A DNA stretch of 10,358 nt, from assembly GCA_900314365.1 (NCBI GenBank), contig OMVH01000278.1, positions 1 to 10,358 on the forward strand, given 5' to 3'. Made by a program: the position numbers and the translations under genes. The stretch's first letter is position 1. Every line of letters starts with the position of its first letter. The stretch comes from an uncultured Prevotella sp. GTDB lineage: Bacteria > Bacteroidota > Bacteroidia > Bacteroidales > Bacteroidaceae. Below the pieces are notes generated by a model that was not told the origin of the DNA, ran no database searches, and saw nothing but the letters and a program-made list of their open reading frames with translations. Shown here in pieces: positions 1-6,973 of this stretch.

Positions 1-23
1 ATTAACGCATTACCTTGTATACG

Positions 24-57
24 AAGAGGAGTCCTCTGTTCAGGGTCTCCTCTTTTT
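24..57 (+). terminator. Intrinsic terminator of an off-window upstream gene
   Basis: An 8-bp stem (AAGAGGAG at 24-31 with CTCCTCTT at 47-54) is followed directly by a run of T (53-57). It reads as a rho-independent terminator on the + strand. It probably ends a gene or RNA lying left of the window, since no coding region fits in positions 1-23. Confidence 0.7.
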
Positions 58-173
58 AACTTCTAAGCTCATTGGCCCCAACCTCCGCGGATGCCCTTTA
101 TAGGAAAGGCTAACCGAACCAGAAGACCGAGGACAGAAAAGTGAACAAAGGAAGAGAAAAAGTGATGCGAAAA

Positions 174-205
174 TTTGGTGGTAAGCGGGAAAAGCCGTAC
201 CTTTG
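174..205 (+). promoter_or_regulatory. Bacteroidetes-type promoter for tRNA-Cys
   Basis: TTTG at 174-177 and TACCTTTG at 198-205 are separated by 20 nt. They match the Bacteroidetes primary sigma consensus (-33 TTTG, -7 TAnnTTTG). Transcription would start near 209-212, about 52 nt before the mature tRNA 5' end, leaving a short leader for RNase P to remove. No other gene lies between this promoter and the tRNA. Confidence 0.75.
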
Positions 206-263
206 CAAACGCAATCCGGCAGAGAGGCAGGGCAACGCCGCGAGCCTCATAGTTGGAGACCAT

Positions 264-334
264 GGTACCAGGGCCGGTCGGTTAGGTAACGGTCTGCAAA
301 ACCGTTGAGAGCGGTTCGACTCCGCTTGGTACCT
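264..334 (+). tRNA. tRNA-Cys (anticodon GCA)
   Basis: The cloverleaf can be folded by eye. The acceptor stem is GGTACCA (264-270) with TGGTACC (327-333). The short D stem is GCC with GGT. The anticodon stem is ACGGT (289-293) with ACCGT (301-305), around the loop CTGCAAA, which places anticodon GCA at 296-298. The T arm is AGCGG (310-314), TTCGACT, CCGCT (322-326), and the discriminator base is T334. CCA is not encoded; it would be added after transcription. GCA reads the Cys codons UGU and UGC. The gene is a single unit with its own promoter and terminator and is convergent with carB. Confidence 0.95.
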
Positions 335-340
335 CTTATC

Positions 341-380
341 GGAAAGCCGAGAACAGACATTCTGTTCTCGGCTTTCTTGT
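341..380 (+). terminator. Intrinsic terminator of tRNA-Cys
   Basis: A perfect 15-bp inverted repeat (342-356 with 362-376), extendable to 16 bp with a 3-nt loop, is followed by TTGTTT. It lies 7 nt after the tRNA 3' end and would stop + strand transcription. The tail is only moderately T-rich, but the stem is very stable. Its near-perfect symmetry means it could also block transcription arriving from carB on the other strand. Confidence 0.85.
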
Positions 381-523
381 TTCATTCCTACTCATTCTTT
401 TTAGCCATCATACAAAGAACCGCCACCTCGCTTCTTTCAATGTTGCTACGGCAAAACTAATAGATATAGCAGAGTTGCACTATAGTTCAAAGAGAGAACC
501 AAAGATCCGGTACAAGATAGAAC

Positions 524-592
524 AAAAAAGCTATAGGAGCTATCAGAGTTTTCGGAGTATTCTGAAATCTCTGAATACTCTGAAAACTCTGA
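524..592 (-). terminator. Probable carB 3'-end hairpin / terminator
   Basis: On the - strand, a 20-bp stem with one G-U wobble pairs 573-592 with 543-562 around a 10-nt loop. It starts about 34 nt after the carB stop. A T6 run (complement of 524-529) follows, but 13 nt past the stem. A small AGCT-CCTAT-AGCT hairpin touches that run directly. Together they probably end the purF-carA-carB transcript and protect its 3' end. The gap between main stem and T-run lowers certainty that this is a classical terminator. Confidence 0.6.
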
Positions 593-634
593 ATACTCCG
601 AATACTCTAAATACTCCGAAAATCCCTAATACTC
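563..634. repeat. 9-bp tandem repeat (8 units) overlapping the carB stop codon
   Basis: Eight consecutive degenerate copies of TGAATACTC (+ strand sense; GAGTATTCA on the carB strand) start at 563, 572, 581, 590, 599, 608, 617 and 626. Consensus copies at 572 and 590 are identical; others differ at one to four positions. The last unit consists of the final two carB codons plus the stop codon (GAG TAT TAG). Inverted copies lie just beyond, at 543-562, and create a hairpin. The 9-bp period keeps the carB reading frame. Function unknown; the pattern fits replication-slippage growth of the carB 3' end. Confidence 0.8.
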
Positions 635-3600
635 ATCCCAGCTCTTGAAGTCGAGGCTGTCGAGCTTCACTGTACAGAAGGCGTTGATGAAAGCGCTCGC
701 CAGGCGGCTGTTGGTGATAAGCGGGATATTTAGGTCGATGGCCGAACGCCGTATCTTGTAGCCATTGGTGAGCTCTCGCGGCGTAAGGTCCTTGGGGATA
801 TTCACCACCATGTCAATCTTATGCTCATGCATCAGTGTCAATGCCTGTGGCTCCTTGCCCTCGTCTGAAGGCCAGAACACGCGTTGGTTCTCTACCCCAT
901 TGGCCGTAAGATAGTCCGACGTACCTCCGGTGGCATAGATTTCATAGCCGTGGTCACGGAGCATCTTAGCAGCATCTAGCATCTCAGCCTTCTGCTTGGC
1001 GCCACCGGTTGAGAGCAGGACGGTGTGCTTAGGAATGCGCTGACCCACAGCCAGCATAGCCTTTATGAGCGCCTGGTTGGTGGTGTCGCCCAGGCATCCC
1101 ACCTCGCCTGTGGAACTCATGTCTACACCGAGCACAGGGTCAGCCTTCTGCAAACGGTTGAAACTGAACTGAGAGGCTTTGATGCCAACATAGTCGAGGT
1201 CGAAAAGATTCTTATTGGGTTTCTCCACGGGCACACCAAGCATCACCTTGGTTGCTAGATCGATGAGATTAATCTTCAGCACCTTGCTCACAAAGGGGAA
1301 GCTGCGGGAGGAGCGAAGGTTGCACTCTATGACGAGAATGTCGTTATCGCGGGCCATAAACTGAATGTTGAAGGGTCCGTTGATGTGGAGTGCCTCGGCA
1401 ATTTTGCGACTGATGCGCTTGATACGCCTCACCGTCTCGACGTAGAGCTTCTGAGGCGGGAAGAGCAGTGTGGCATCGCCCGAATGAACACCGGCAAACT
1501 CTATATGCTCACTGATGGCATAAGCCAGCACCTCTCCCTGCCGTGCCACTGCGTCGAAGTCGATTTCCTTGGCATGCTCAATGAACTTGCTCACCACCAC
1601 GGGATGATCCTCGCTAACATTAGCTGCAAGCCTGAGGAAGCGCTCAAGCTCCTCCCTGTTGGAACACACGTTCATGGCTGCGCCCGAGAGCACATAACTG
1701 GGCCGCACCAGCACTGGGAATCCCACACGGGCAACGAACCGGTCGATGTCATCCATACTTGTCAGAGCGCTCCATTCGGGCTGATTGATGCCCAACCTGT
1801 TGAGCATTTCCGAAAACTTGGCCCTGTCCTCAGCATGGTCGATGTCCTTGGCCGAAGTACCGAGGATAGGCACATTCTCAGCATCAAGGAACATGGCGAG
1901 GTTGTTAGGAATCTGTCCGCCAGTGGAGATAATGACTCCGTGGGGATTCTCGAGCTCGATGATGTCCATGACACGCTCGAAGGTGAGCTCATCGAAGTAG
2001 AGACGGTCGCACATGTCATAATCGGTGGAGACAGTCTCGGGATTATAGTTAATCATCACGGAGTGATATCCCTGGCGACGGATGGTATTAAGGGCCTGCA
2101 CACCGCACCAGTCGAACTCCACGGAGCTGCCTATACGATAGGCACCTGACCCGAGTACTATGATGGAGCGTTTATCGTCGTTGAAGCTGATGTCGCTCTT
2201 CACGCCAGCATAAGTCACGTAGAGATAATTCGTCTGAGCGGGATATTCGGCGGCGAGTGTGTCGATTTGTTTCACTACCGGCAGAATTCCGTAGCTCTTA
2301 CGCAGTCGTCTGACCACGAGCAGAGCCTTGTGCATATTGCCCAACTCCTTCTCCAATCCCACGGCCCGGGCTATCTGGAAGTCGGTGAAACCATAGATTT
2401 TGGCCTCGCGGATTAACTCGGGGCTCAGAGTATTGATGTTATTCTGCTTCAATCGCTCGTCGATGTCGATGATATGCTTGAGCTTGTAGAGGAACCAACG
2501 ATCAATTTTCGTCAAGTCGTGAATCTGGTCGATGGTGTAGCCGCGGTGCATAGCCTTCGAGATTACGAATACGCGCTTGTCGGTAGGCTCGCGTAGCGCC
2601 TCGTCGATGTCGGGAATCTGCAGTTCCTTGTTCTCCACGAAGCCATGCATCCCCTGTCCTATCATGCGCAGTCCTTTCTGAATGGCTTCCTCGAAGGTGC
2701 GGCCAATGGCCATCACCTCGCCGACACTTTTCATGCTCGAGCCCAACTCGCGGTCAACTCCGCGGAACTTACTCAAATCCCAACGCGGAATCTTACACAC
2801 CACATAGTCGAGAGCCGGTTCGAAGAAAGCGCTCGTCGTCTTGGTGACCGAGTTTTTCAGTTCGAAGAGTCCGTAGCCTAATCCCAGTTTGGCAGCGACG
2901 AAAGCGAGGGGATAGCCCGTAGCCTTACTGGCAAGAGCCGACGAACGGCTCAACCGGGCATTGACCTCGATGACACGGTAGTCCTCGCTCTTGGGATCGA
3001 AGGCGTACTGCACATTGCACTCTCCCACAATGCCGATGTGGCGGATAATCTTTATCGACAACGCGCGAAGCTTATGATACTCGCTGTTGGAGAGTGTCTG
3101 CGAGGGGGCGATGACGATGGATTCTCCGGTATGGATGCCGAGAGGGTCGAAGTTCTCCATGTTGCACACGGTGATGCAGTTGTCGTAACGGTCGCGCACC
3201 ACCTCGTACTCGATCTCCTTCCATCCCTTGAGGCTCTTCTCCACCAACACCTGAGGTGAGAACGAGAAGGCTTTCTCGGCCAAACGGTTAAGCTCCTCCT
3301 CATTGTCAGCGAATCCACTGCCCAGTCCACCGAGAGCATAGGCTGCACGGATGATGACAGGATAGCCGAGTTCGGCGGCAGCCTTGCGGGCCTGCTCTAT
3401 GTTCTCGCAAGCTTCGCTGGAGATGGTCTTAACGCTAATTTGCTTGAGTTGCTCGACAAAGAGCTCGCGATCCTCTGTGTTCATAATGGCCTCAACAGGA
3501 GTGCCGAGCACCTTCACGCCATATTTCTCAAGAATTCCTTCCTCGAAAAGTTTCACTCCGCAGTTGAGCGCTGTCTGCCCTCCGAAGGAAAGCAGGATGC

Positions 3601-3850
3601 CGTCGGGGCGTTCCTTCTTTATCACCTGCTCCACGAAATAGGGCTGTACGGGCAGGAAATAAATCTTGTCGGCCACGCCCTCGGAAGTCTGCACCGTGGC
3701 GATATTGGGATTGATGAGCACGGTCTGTATATTTTCCTCGCGCAATGCCTTCAAAGCCTGCGACCCGGAATAATCGAACTCTCCTGCCTCTCCAATCTTC
3801 AGGGCACCGGATCCGAGGAGCAGTACCTTCTTTATGCTATTGTCTTTCAT
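626..3850 (-). CDS. carB: Carbamoyl-phosphate synthase large subunit (CAD-like type)
   Basis: This is the synthetase subunit of glutamine-dependent carbamoyl-phosphate synthase. It activates bicarbonate with ATP, joins ammonia delivered from CarA, and phosphorylates carbamate with a second ATP. The product feeds pyrimidine and arginine synthesis in the cytoplasm. The 1074 residues match the usual full length. The first ATP-grasp half spans about residues 1-400 (EFDYSGSQALKAL near 24-36, EVNARLSRSSALASKATGYP at 295-314). The oligomerisation region follows at about 400-550. The second half covers about 551-935 (RPSYVLSGAAMN at 716-727, ECNLRSSRSFPFVSK at 842-856). A C-terminal MGS-like allosteric domain (about 940-1074, ATGGTSDYL at 973-981) usually binds nucleotide effectors. 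The start lies 6 nt after the carA stop, so the two are co-transcribed and probably translationally coupled. The stop codon sits inside a 9-bp repeat. Wording of several motifs is closer to eukaryotic CAD than to E. coli CarB. Confidence 0.97.
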   Translation of the reverse strand: MKDNSIKKVLLLGSGALKIGEAGEFDYSGSQALKALREENIQTVLINPNIATVQTSEGVADKIYFLPVQPYFVEQVIKKERPDGILLSFGGQTALNCGVKLFEEGILEKYGVKVLGTPVEAIMNTEDRELFVEQLKQISVKTISSEACENIEQARKAAAELGYPVIIRAAYALGGLGSGFADNEEELNRLAEKAFSFSPQVLVEKSLKGWKEIEYEVVRDRYDNCITVCNMENFDPLGIHTGESIVIAPSQTLSNSEYHKLRALSIKIIRHIGIVGECNVQYAFDPKSEDYRVIEVNARLSRSSALASKATGYPLAFVAAKLGLGYGLFELKNSVTKTTSAFFEPALDYVVCKIPRWDLSKFRGVDRELGSSMKSVGEVMAIGRTFEEAIQKGLRMIGQGMHGFVENKELQIPDIDEALREPTDKRVFVISKAMHRGYTIDQIHDLTKIDRWFLYKLKHIIDIDERLKQNNINTLSPELIREAKIYGFTDFQIARAVGLEKELGNMHKALLVVRRLRKSYGILPVVKQIDTLAAEYPAQTNYLYVTYAGVKSDISFNDDKRSIIVLGSGAYRIGSSVEFDWCGVQALNTIRRQGYHSVMINYNPETVSTDYDMCDRLYFDELTFERVMDIIELENPHGVIISTGGQIPNNLAMFLDAENVPILGTSAKDIDHAEDRAKFSEMLNRLGINQPEWSALTSMDDIDRFVARVGFPVLVRPSYVLSGAAMNVCSNREELERFLRLAANVSEDHPVVVSKFIEHAKEIDFDAVARQGEVLAYAISEHIEFAGVHSGDATLLFPPQKLYVETVRRIKRISRKIAEALHINGPFNIQFMARDNDILVIECNLRSSRSFPFVSKVLKINLIDLATKVMLGVPVEKPNKNLFDLDYVGIKASQFSFNRLQKADPVLGVDMSSTGEVGCLGDTTNQALIKAMLAVGQRIPKHTVLLSTGGAKQKAEMLDAAKMLRDHGYEIYATGGTSDYLTANGVENQRVFWPSDEGKEPQALTLMHEHKIDMVVNIPKDLTPRELTNGYKIRRSAIDLNIPLITNSRLASAFINAFCTVKLDSLDFKSWDEY

Positions 3851-3856
3851 CTGTGA

Positions 3857-4942
3857 TTAATCTTTAAGTGAATCAACAAACTTGTCGAACATAAACTCAG
3901 TGTCCACCGGTCCACTGCAAGCCTCAGGATGGAACTGGGATGAGAACCAGGGATTTGTCTTATGGCGGATGCCCTCATTCGACCCGTCATTCATATTGAC
4001 GAAAAGCTCCTCCCAGTCGCTGCCCAATGTGCGGGCATCCACAGCGTATCCGTGGTTCTGGGAAGTGATGTAGCACTTGTCGGTGCCGACGAGTCTCACA
4101 GGCTGGTTGTGCGAGCGGTGGCCATACTTGAGCTTGTAGATGGAGGCTCCGGCGGCCTTGCCGAGCAACTGGTTGCCCATGCAGATGCCACAGATGGGCT
4201 TACGACTCTCGGAGAGTTGCCGGCGAATCACCTTCACTGCCTCCTCGCAAGTGTCGGGGTCGCCGGGACCGTTGGCAAGGAAGAGTCCGTCGAAGCTCAT
4301 GCCTGTGTAATCATAGTTCCAAGGCACGCGGATAACTTCCACGCCGCGACGGATGAGACAGCGGATGATATTTGCCTTCACACCGCAGTCAACAAGCACC
4401 ACTTTTTTTCCGGCTCCCTCATTATAGCGGATGACCTGCTTGCAACTTACCTTATCGACAAAGTTCACACCCTCATAGTCGGCCTGCGGCACGTTGTCGG
4501 GCTCATCATCAAAGAGAATCTTTCCCATCATCACACCGTGGGAGCGCAGTGTCTTCGTGAGTTCCCGCGTGTCGATGCCTGTTATTCCGGGCACCTTCTC
4601 CCGCTTGAGCCACGAGGCCAGACTTTCTGTGGCATTCCAGTGGCTGTACTCCTCGCTGTAGTCGGCAACGATAATGGCCGAGGCATATATCTTGTCGCTC
4701 TCCATGAAATCAGGCAGTCCGTCAGTACCGAATGTGAATGGGGGCACTCCGTAGTTGCCCACTAAGGGGAAAGTGAGCGTCATGAGCTGCCCTGCATAAC
4801 TGGGATCAGTAAGACTCTCAGGATACCCCATCATGGCCGTATTGAACACCACTTCACCCGCTACGGGCTTTTCATATCCAAAAGACTTCCCGTGGAATTT
4901 GGTTCCATCCGACAGGACTAAAGTTACGTTTCGCATTGACAT
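3857..4942 (-). CDS. carA: Carbamoyl-phosphate synthase small (glutaminase) subunit
   Basis: CarA hydrolyses glutamine and channels ammonia to CarB. With the ATG at 4942 the protein has 361 residues, close to the family norm. The N-terminal CPSase small-chain domain includes GEVVFNTAMMGYPESLTDPS at about 29-48. The C-terminal class I glutamine amidotransferase domain has the nucleophile Cys254 (CGICMGNQ) and the His338/Glu340 pair (SQFHPEACSGP), so the catalytic triad is intact. Two nearby ATGs (4942 and 4936) give M-S-M-R-N or M-R-N starts; an in-frame TTG at 4951 is possible but less likely. I chose 4942; remembered Bacteroides homologues begin near the second ATG. The gene lies 39 nt downstream of purF and 6 nt upstream of carB. 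No Shine-Dalgarno is visible, only an A/T-rich leader, as is common in Bacteroidetes. Confidence 0.95.
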   Translation of the reverse strand: MSMRNVTLVLSDGTKFHGKSFGYEKPVAGEVVFNTAMMGYPESLTDPSYAGQLMTLTFPLVGNYGVPPFTFGTDGLPDFMESDKIYASAIIVADYSEEYSHWNATESLASWLKREKVPGITGIDTRELTKTLRSHGVMMGKILFDDEPDNVPQADYEGVNFVDKVSCKQVIRYNEGAGKKVVLVDCGVKANIIRCLIRRGVEVIRVPWNYDYTGMSFDGLFLANGPGDPDTCEEAVKVIRRQLSESRKPICGICMGNQLLGKAAGASIYKLKYGHRSHNQPVRLVGTDKCYITSQNHGYAVDARTLGSDWEELFVNMNDGSNEGIRHKTNPWFSSQFHPEACSGPVDTEFMFDKFVDSLKD

Positions 4943-4981
4943 TATACTCAAATAAAAAACAGGTTATCTCTTCCGTGATCT

Positions 4982-6880
4982 TCAGAATTTCTCCTCGTTC
5001 TGATATACCTTTTCAATGTAGTTGATGAAGGCCTTGTTGCACATTCTCGTGCCCCCTGGGGTGGGATAATGCCCCGTGAAGTACCAGTCGCCGTGATGAC
5101 GGGGGATAGCGGTGCGCAGTCCGTCGAGCGACTGGAATACAATCTCCACTGGCGTCTCCATACCTTCGGGACGCAGCATCTCCACTATCTTGCGGTTTAT
5201 CTCGTCGACCGTAAAGGGCTCGTAGATGCTTCTCACACAGTTTTCCACCTCGGCATCCGTCTTTTCCAGCTCTTGCTTGCAGCGTCGGTAGGTCTCCTCG
5301 ATAAGTGAGTACATGCCGCGTTCCTTGATGAGTTCCACCGTGGCCCGGAAGACACAAAACTCCTCAAGCCTTGCCATATCGATGCCGTAGTAGTCGGGAT
5401 AGCGTATCTGAGGCGCGCTGCTCACGACAACAATCTTCCTGGGGTGTAGACGGTCGAGGATTCGCAGGATACTTTCCTTCAGCGTAGTACCGCGCACTAT
5501 GCTGTCGTCGATAATCACGAGATTGTCCTCATAGGGATGGAGGCTCTCGTAGGTGACATCGTATACGTGCGAGGCAAGGTCATTGCGGGAGTTGCCTTCG
5601 GTAATGAATGTTCTGAGCTTGATGTCCTTCCATGCCACTTTCTCGCTCCTTATGTAGGTGTGGATGATTTGCTCAAGCTCCTCGTGCGTAGGTATATGTC
5701 CGAGCTGCTCTATCTGCTTTATCTTCAGTTCATTGATGTAGTGCTTGAATCCGTGGAGCATACCGTAGAAAGCCACCTCGGCCGTATTGGGGATGAAGGA
5801 GAACACGGTGTGCTCCAAGTCGTTGTCAACTGCCTTCAGGATAGGGCTCACGAGCTGCTCGCCGAGCTTCTTGCGCTCTTTGTAGATGTCGCGGTCGGAC
5901 CCGCGGCTGAAGTATATCCTCTCGAAAGAGCAGGCACTGTCGCCGCGGGGCTGGATGATTTGCTGAATGCTGCATTCGCCGTTCTTCTTCACCAGGAGCG
6001 CGTCGCCGTAGCCGAGCTCCTGGATTTCGTCGCACTCCAAGTCGAACGTAGTCTGAAGTACGGGGCGTTCACTGGCCAGCACCACCATCTCGTCGTTCTT
6101 GTAGTAGAATGCAGGCCGTATGCCCCAGGGGTCACGCATGGCGAACATCTCGCCACTGCCCGTAAGTCCACACACGACATAGCCTCCGTCGAAGTCTTTC
6201 ATGGTGGTCTTCAGCACATTGGCCATTTCCACGTGGTCCTCGATATAGCGCGTGATGTCGGTATTCTCGAGCCCGAGCCCCTGGGCCTCTACAAAGTTGC
6301 GCTCCACCTCGCGATCCAGTCTATGGCCCATGTATTCCAGCATGATGTAGCTGTCGCTGTAGATTCTCGGGCACTGTCCCTGAAGGGTGAGCTTGCTGAA
6401 AATCTCATCGATGTTGGTCATATTGAAGTTGCCGCAGAGACAGAGGTTCTTGGCCTTCCAGTTGTTGCGCCTCAAGAAGGGATGCACGTAGGAGAGTCCG
6501 CGCTTGCCCGTAGTGGAGTAGCGCAGATGGCCCATGTAGAGCTCGCCCGCATAGGGCAGATGCTCAGCTGCGTAGGTGGCGTCGGTGAGGTTTTCAGGTT
6601 TCACCTCACGCAAACTCTTGTGCACGGTTCCGAAAATCTCCGTGATGGCGTCTTTGCCTTCGGCCCTCTCGCGGAACATGTATTCGTTGCCGGGCTCCGT
6701 GCGCAGCTTCACGCAGGCCATACCCGCACCCTCTTGTCCGCGGTTGTGCTCCTTCTCCATCATGAGATAGAGTTTGTTGAGCCCGTACATCCACGTACCG
6801 TACTTGCGCTGATAGTATTCAAGCGGCTTCAACAGGCGGATGAGCGCCACGCCGCAGTCTTCATGAATTGCTTCTTCCAT
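4982..6880 (-). CDS. purF: Amidophosphoribosyltransferase, long Bacteroidetes-type PurF
   Basis: The predicted reaction is PRPP + glutamine to 5-phosphoribosylamine, the committed step of purine synthesis. An eight-residue propeptide precedes Cys9 (HEDCGVALIR), the expected N-terminal nucleophile after self-processing. The class II glutaminase domain shows HNRGQEGAG (45-53), GHLRYSTTG (117-125), CGNFNMTN (149-156) and RDPWGIRP (249-256). The phosphoribosyltransferase part shows the RTFI element (423-426) and the PRPP loop VIIDDSIVRGTTL (455-467), followed by SAPQIRYPDYYGIDM. All key motifs are present. At 632 residues it is well over 100 longer than classical PurF (about 470-505); the extra length lies mainly between the two catalytic parts (about 355-420) and at the C-terminus. 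Placement directly upstream of carA and carB suggests coordinated control of glutamine use. Whether it is the main PurF or a paralogue of a shorter enzyme cannot be told from this window. Its start codon lies 11 nt after a terminator-like hairpin. Confidence 0.9.
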   Translation of the reverse strand: MEEAIHEDCGVALIRLLKPLEYYQRKYGTWMYGLNKLYLMMEKEHNRGQEGAGMACVKLRTEPGNEYMFRERAEGKDAITEIFGTVHKSLREVKPENLTDATYAAEHLPYAGELYMGHLRYSTTGKRGLSYVHPFLRRNNWKAKNLCLCGNFNMTNIDEIFSKLTLQGQCPRIYSDSYIMLEYMGHRLDREVERNFVEAQGLGLENTDITRYIEDHVEMANVLKTTMKDFDGGYVVCGLTGSGEMFAMRDPWGIRPAFYYKNDEMVVLASERPVLQTTFDLECDEIQELGYGDALLVKKNGECSIQQIIQPRGDSACSFERIYFSRGSDRDIYKERKKLGEQLVSPILKAVDNDLEHTVFSFIPNTAEVAFYGMLHGFKHYINELKIKQIEQLGHIPTHEELEQIIHTYIRSEKVAWKDIKLRTFITEGNSRNDLASHVYDVTYESLHPYEDNLVIIDDSIVRGTTLKESILRILDRLHPRKIVVVSSAPQIRYPDYYGIDMARLEEFCVFRATVELIKERGMYSLIEETYRRCKQELEKTDAEVENCVRSIYEPFTVDEINRKIVEMLRPEGMETPVEIVFQSLDGLRTAIPRHHGDWYFTGHYPTPGGTRMCNKAFINYIEKVYQNEEKF

Positions 6881-6948
6881 AAATAAAAAGAAAGATTGGA
6901 ATATTAAGAGGTACAGACTCTGAGCCTTTCTCTTAAAGTTCCAATCTT
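6881..6948 (-). terminator. Terminator-like hairpin directly before purF (possible attenuator)
   Basis: On the - strand, AAGATTGGAA (6948-6939) pairs perfectly with TTCCAATCTT (6901-6892). After a G-U pair and a single A-A mismatch, an inner 7-bp stem (6936-6930 with 6904-6910, plus a G-U closing pair) continues it. The stem is followed at once by TCTTTTTATTT and then the purF ATG at 6880. This is the form of an intrinsic terminator, and the A-run on the + strand shows it works in the - direction. It could end the upstream lipoprotein transcript. Because no promoter is visible between it and purF, it more likely lies in the purF leader and acts as an attenuator or blocks the start site. Confidence 0.75.
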
Positions 6949-6951
6949 CAT
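6904..6951 (-). CDS. Candidate 15-codon leader peptide ahead of purF
   Basis: An ATG at 6951 opens a frame of 15 codons (M-K-I-G-T-L-R-E-R-L-R-V-C-T-S) ending in TAA at 6906-6904. Three of the 15 codons are Arg (AGA, AGG, AGA), at positions 7, 9 and 11. Codon 2 begins the 5' arm of the hairpin, and the stop lies in the 3' arm, 23 nt before the purF ATG. A ribosome in this frame would open the hairpin. The ATG is preceded by an A/T-rich stretch like other starts in this window. A frame this short can arise by chance. Functional translation is inference. Confidence 0.3.
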   Translation of the reverse strand: MKIGTLRERLRVCTS

Positions 6952-6973
6952 TATTCTATTATGATATATTAAA

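Noticed and set aside
69..385. Short open frames on the - strand across the tRNA-Cys region
   Set aside because: They overlap a well-formed tRNA, its promoter and its terminator, and show no recognisable protein features.
543..634. CRISPR-like reading of the short repeats
   Set aside because: Units are 9 bp, contiguous and degenerate with no spacers; this is a minisatellite, not a CRISPR array.
1385..2149. 254-codon open frame on the + strand opposite carB
   Set aside because: Antisense to conserved CarB sequence; composition is His/Val/Leu-rich as expected from the complement of the real codons.
3962..4765. 267-codon open frame on the + strand opposite carA
   Set aside because: Antisense to CarA, which has a complete catalytic triad; no domain or promoter supports the + strand frame.
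4943..4951. TTG start for carA at 4951
   Set aside because: Two in-frame ATGs lie within 15 nt downstream and fit the family start better.
5537..6886. 449-codon open frame on the + strand opposite purF
   Set aside because: It is fully antisense to purF, whose motifs are intact from end to end. The translation shows no recognisable domain and is explained by the codon bias of the real gene.
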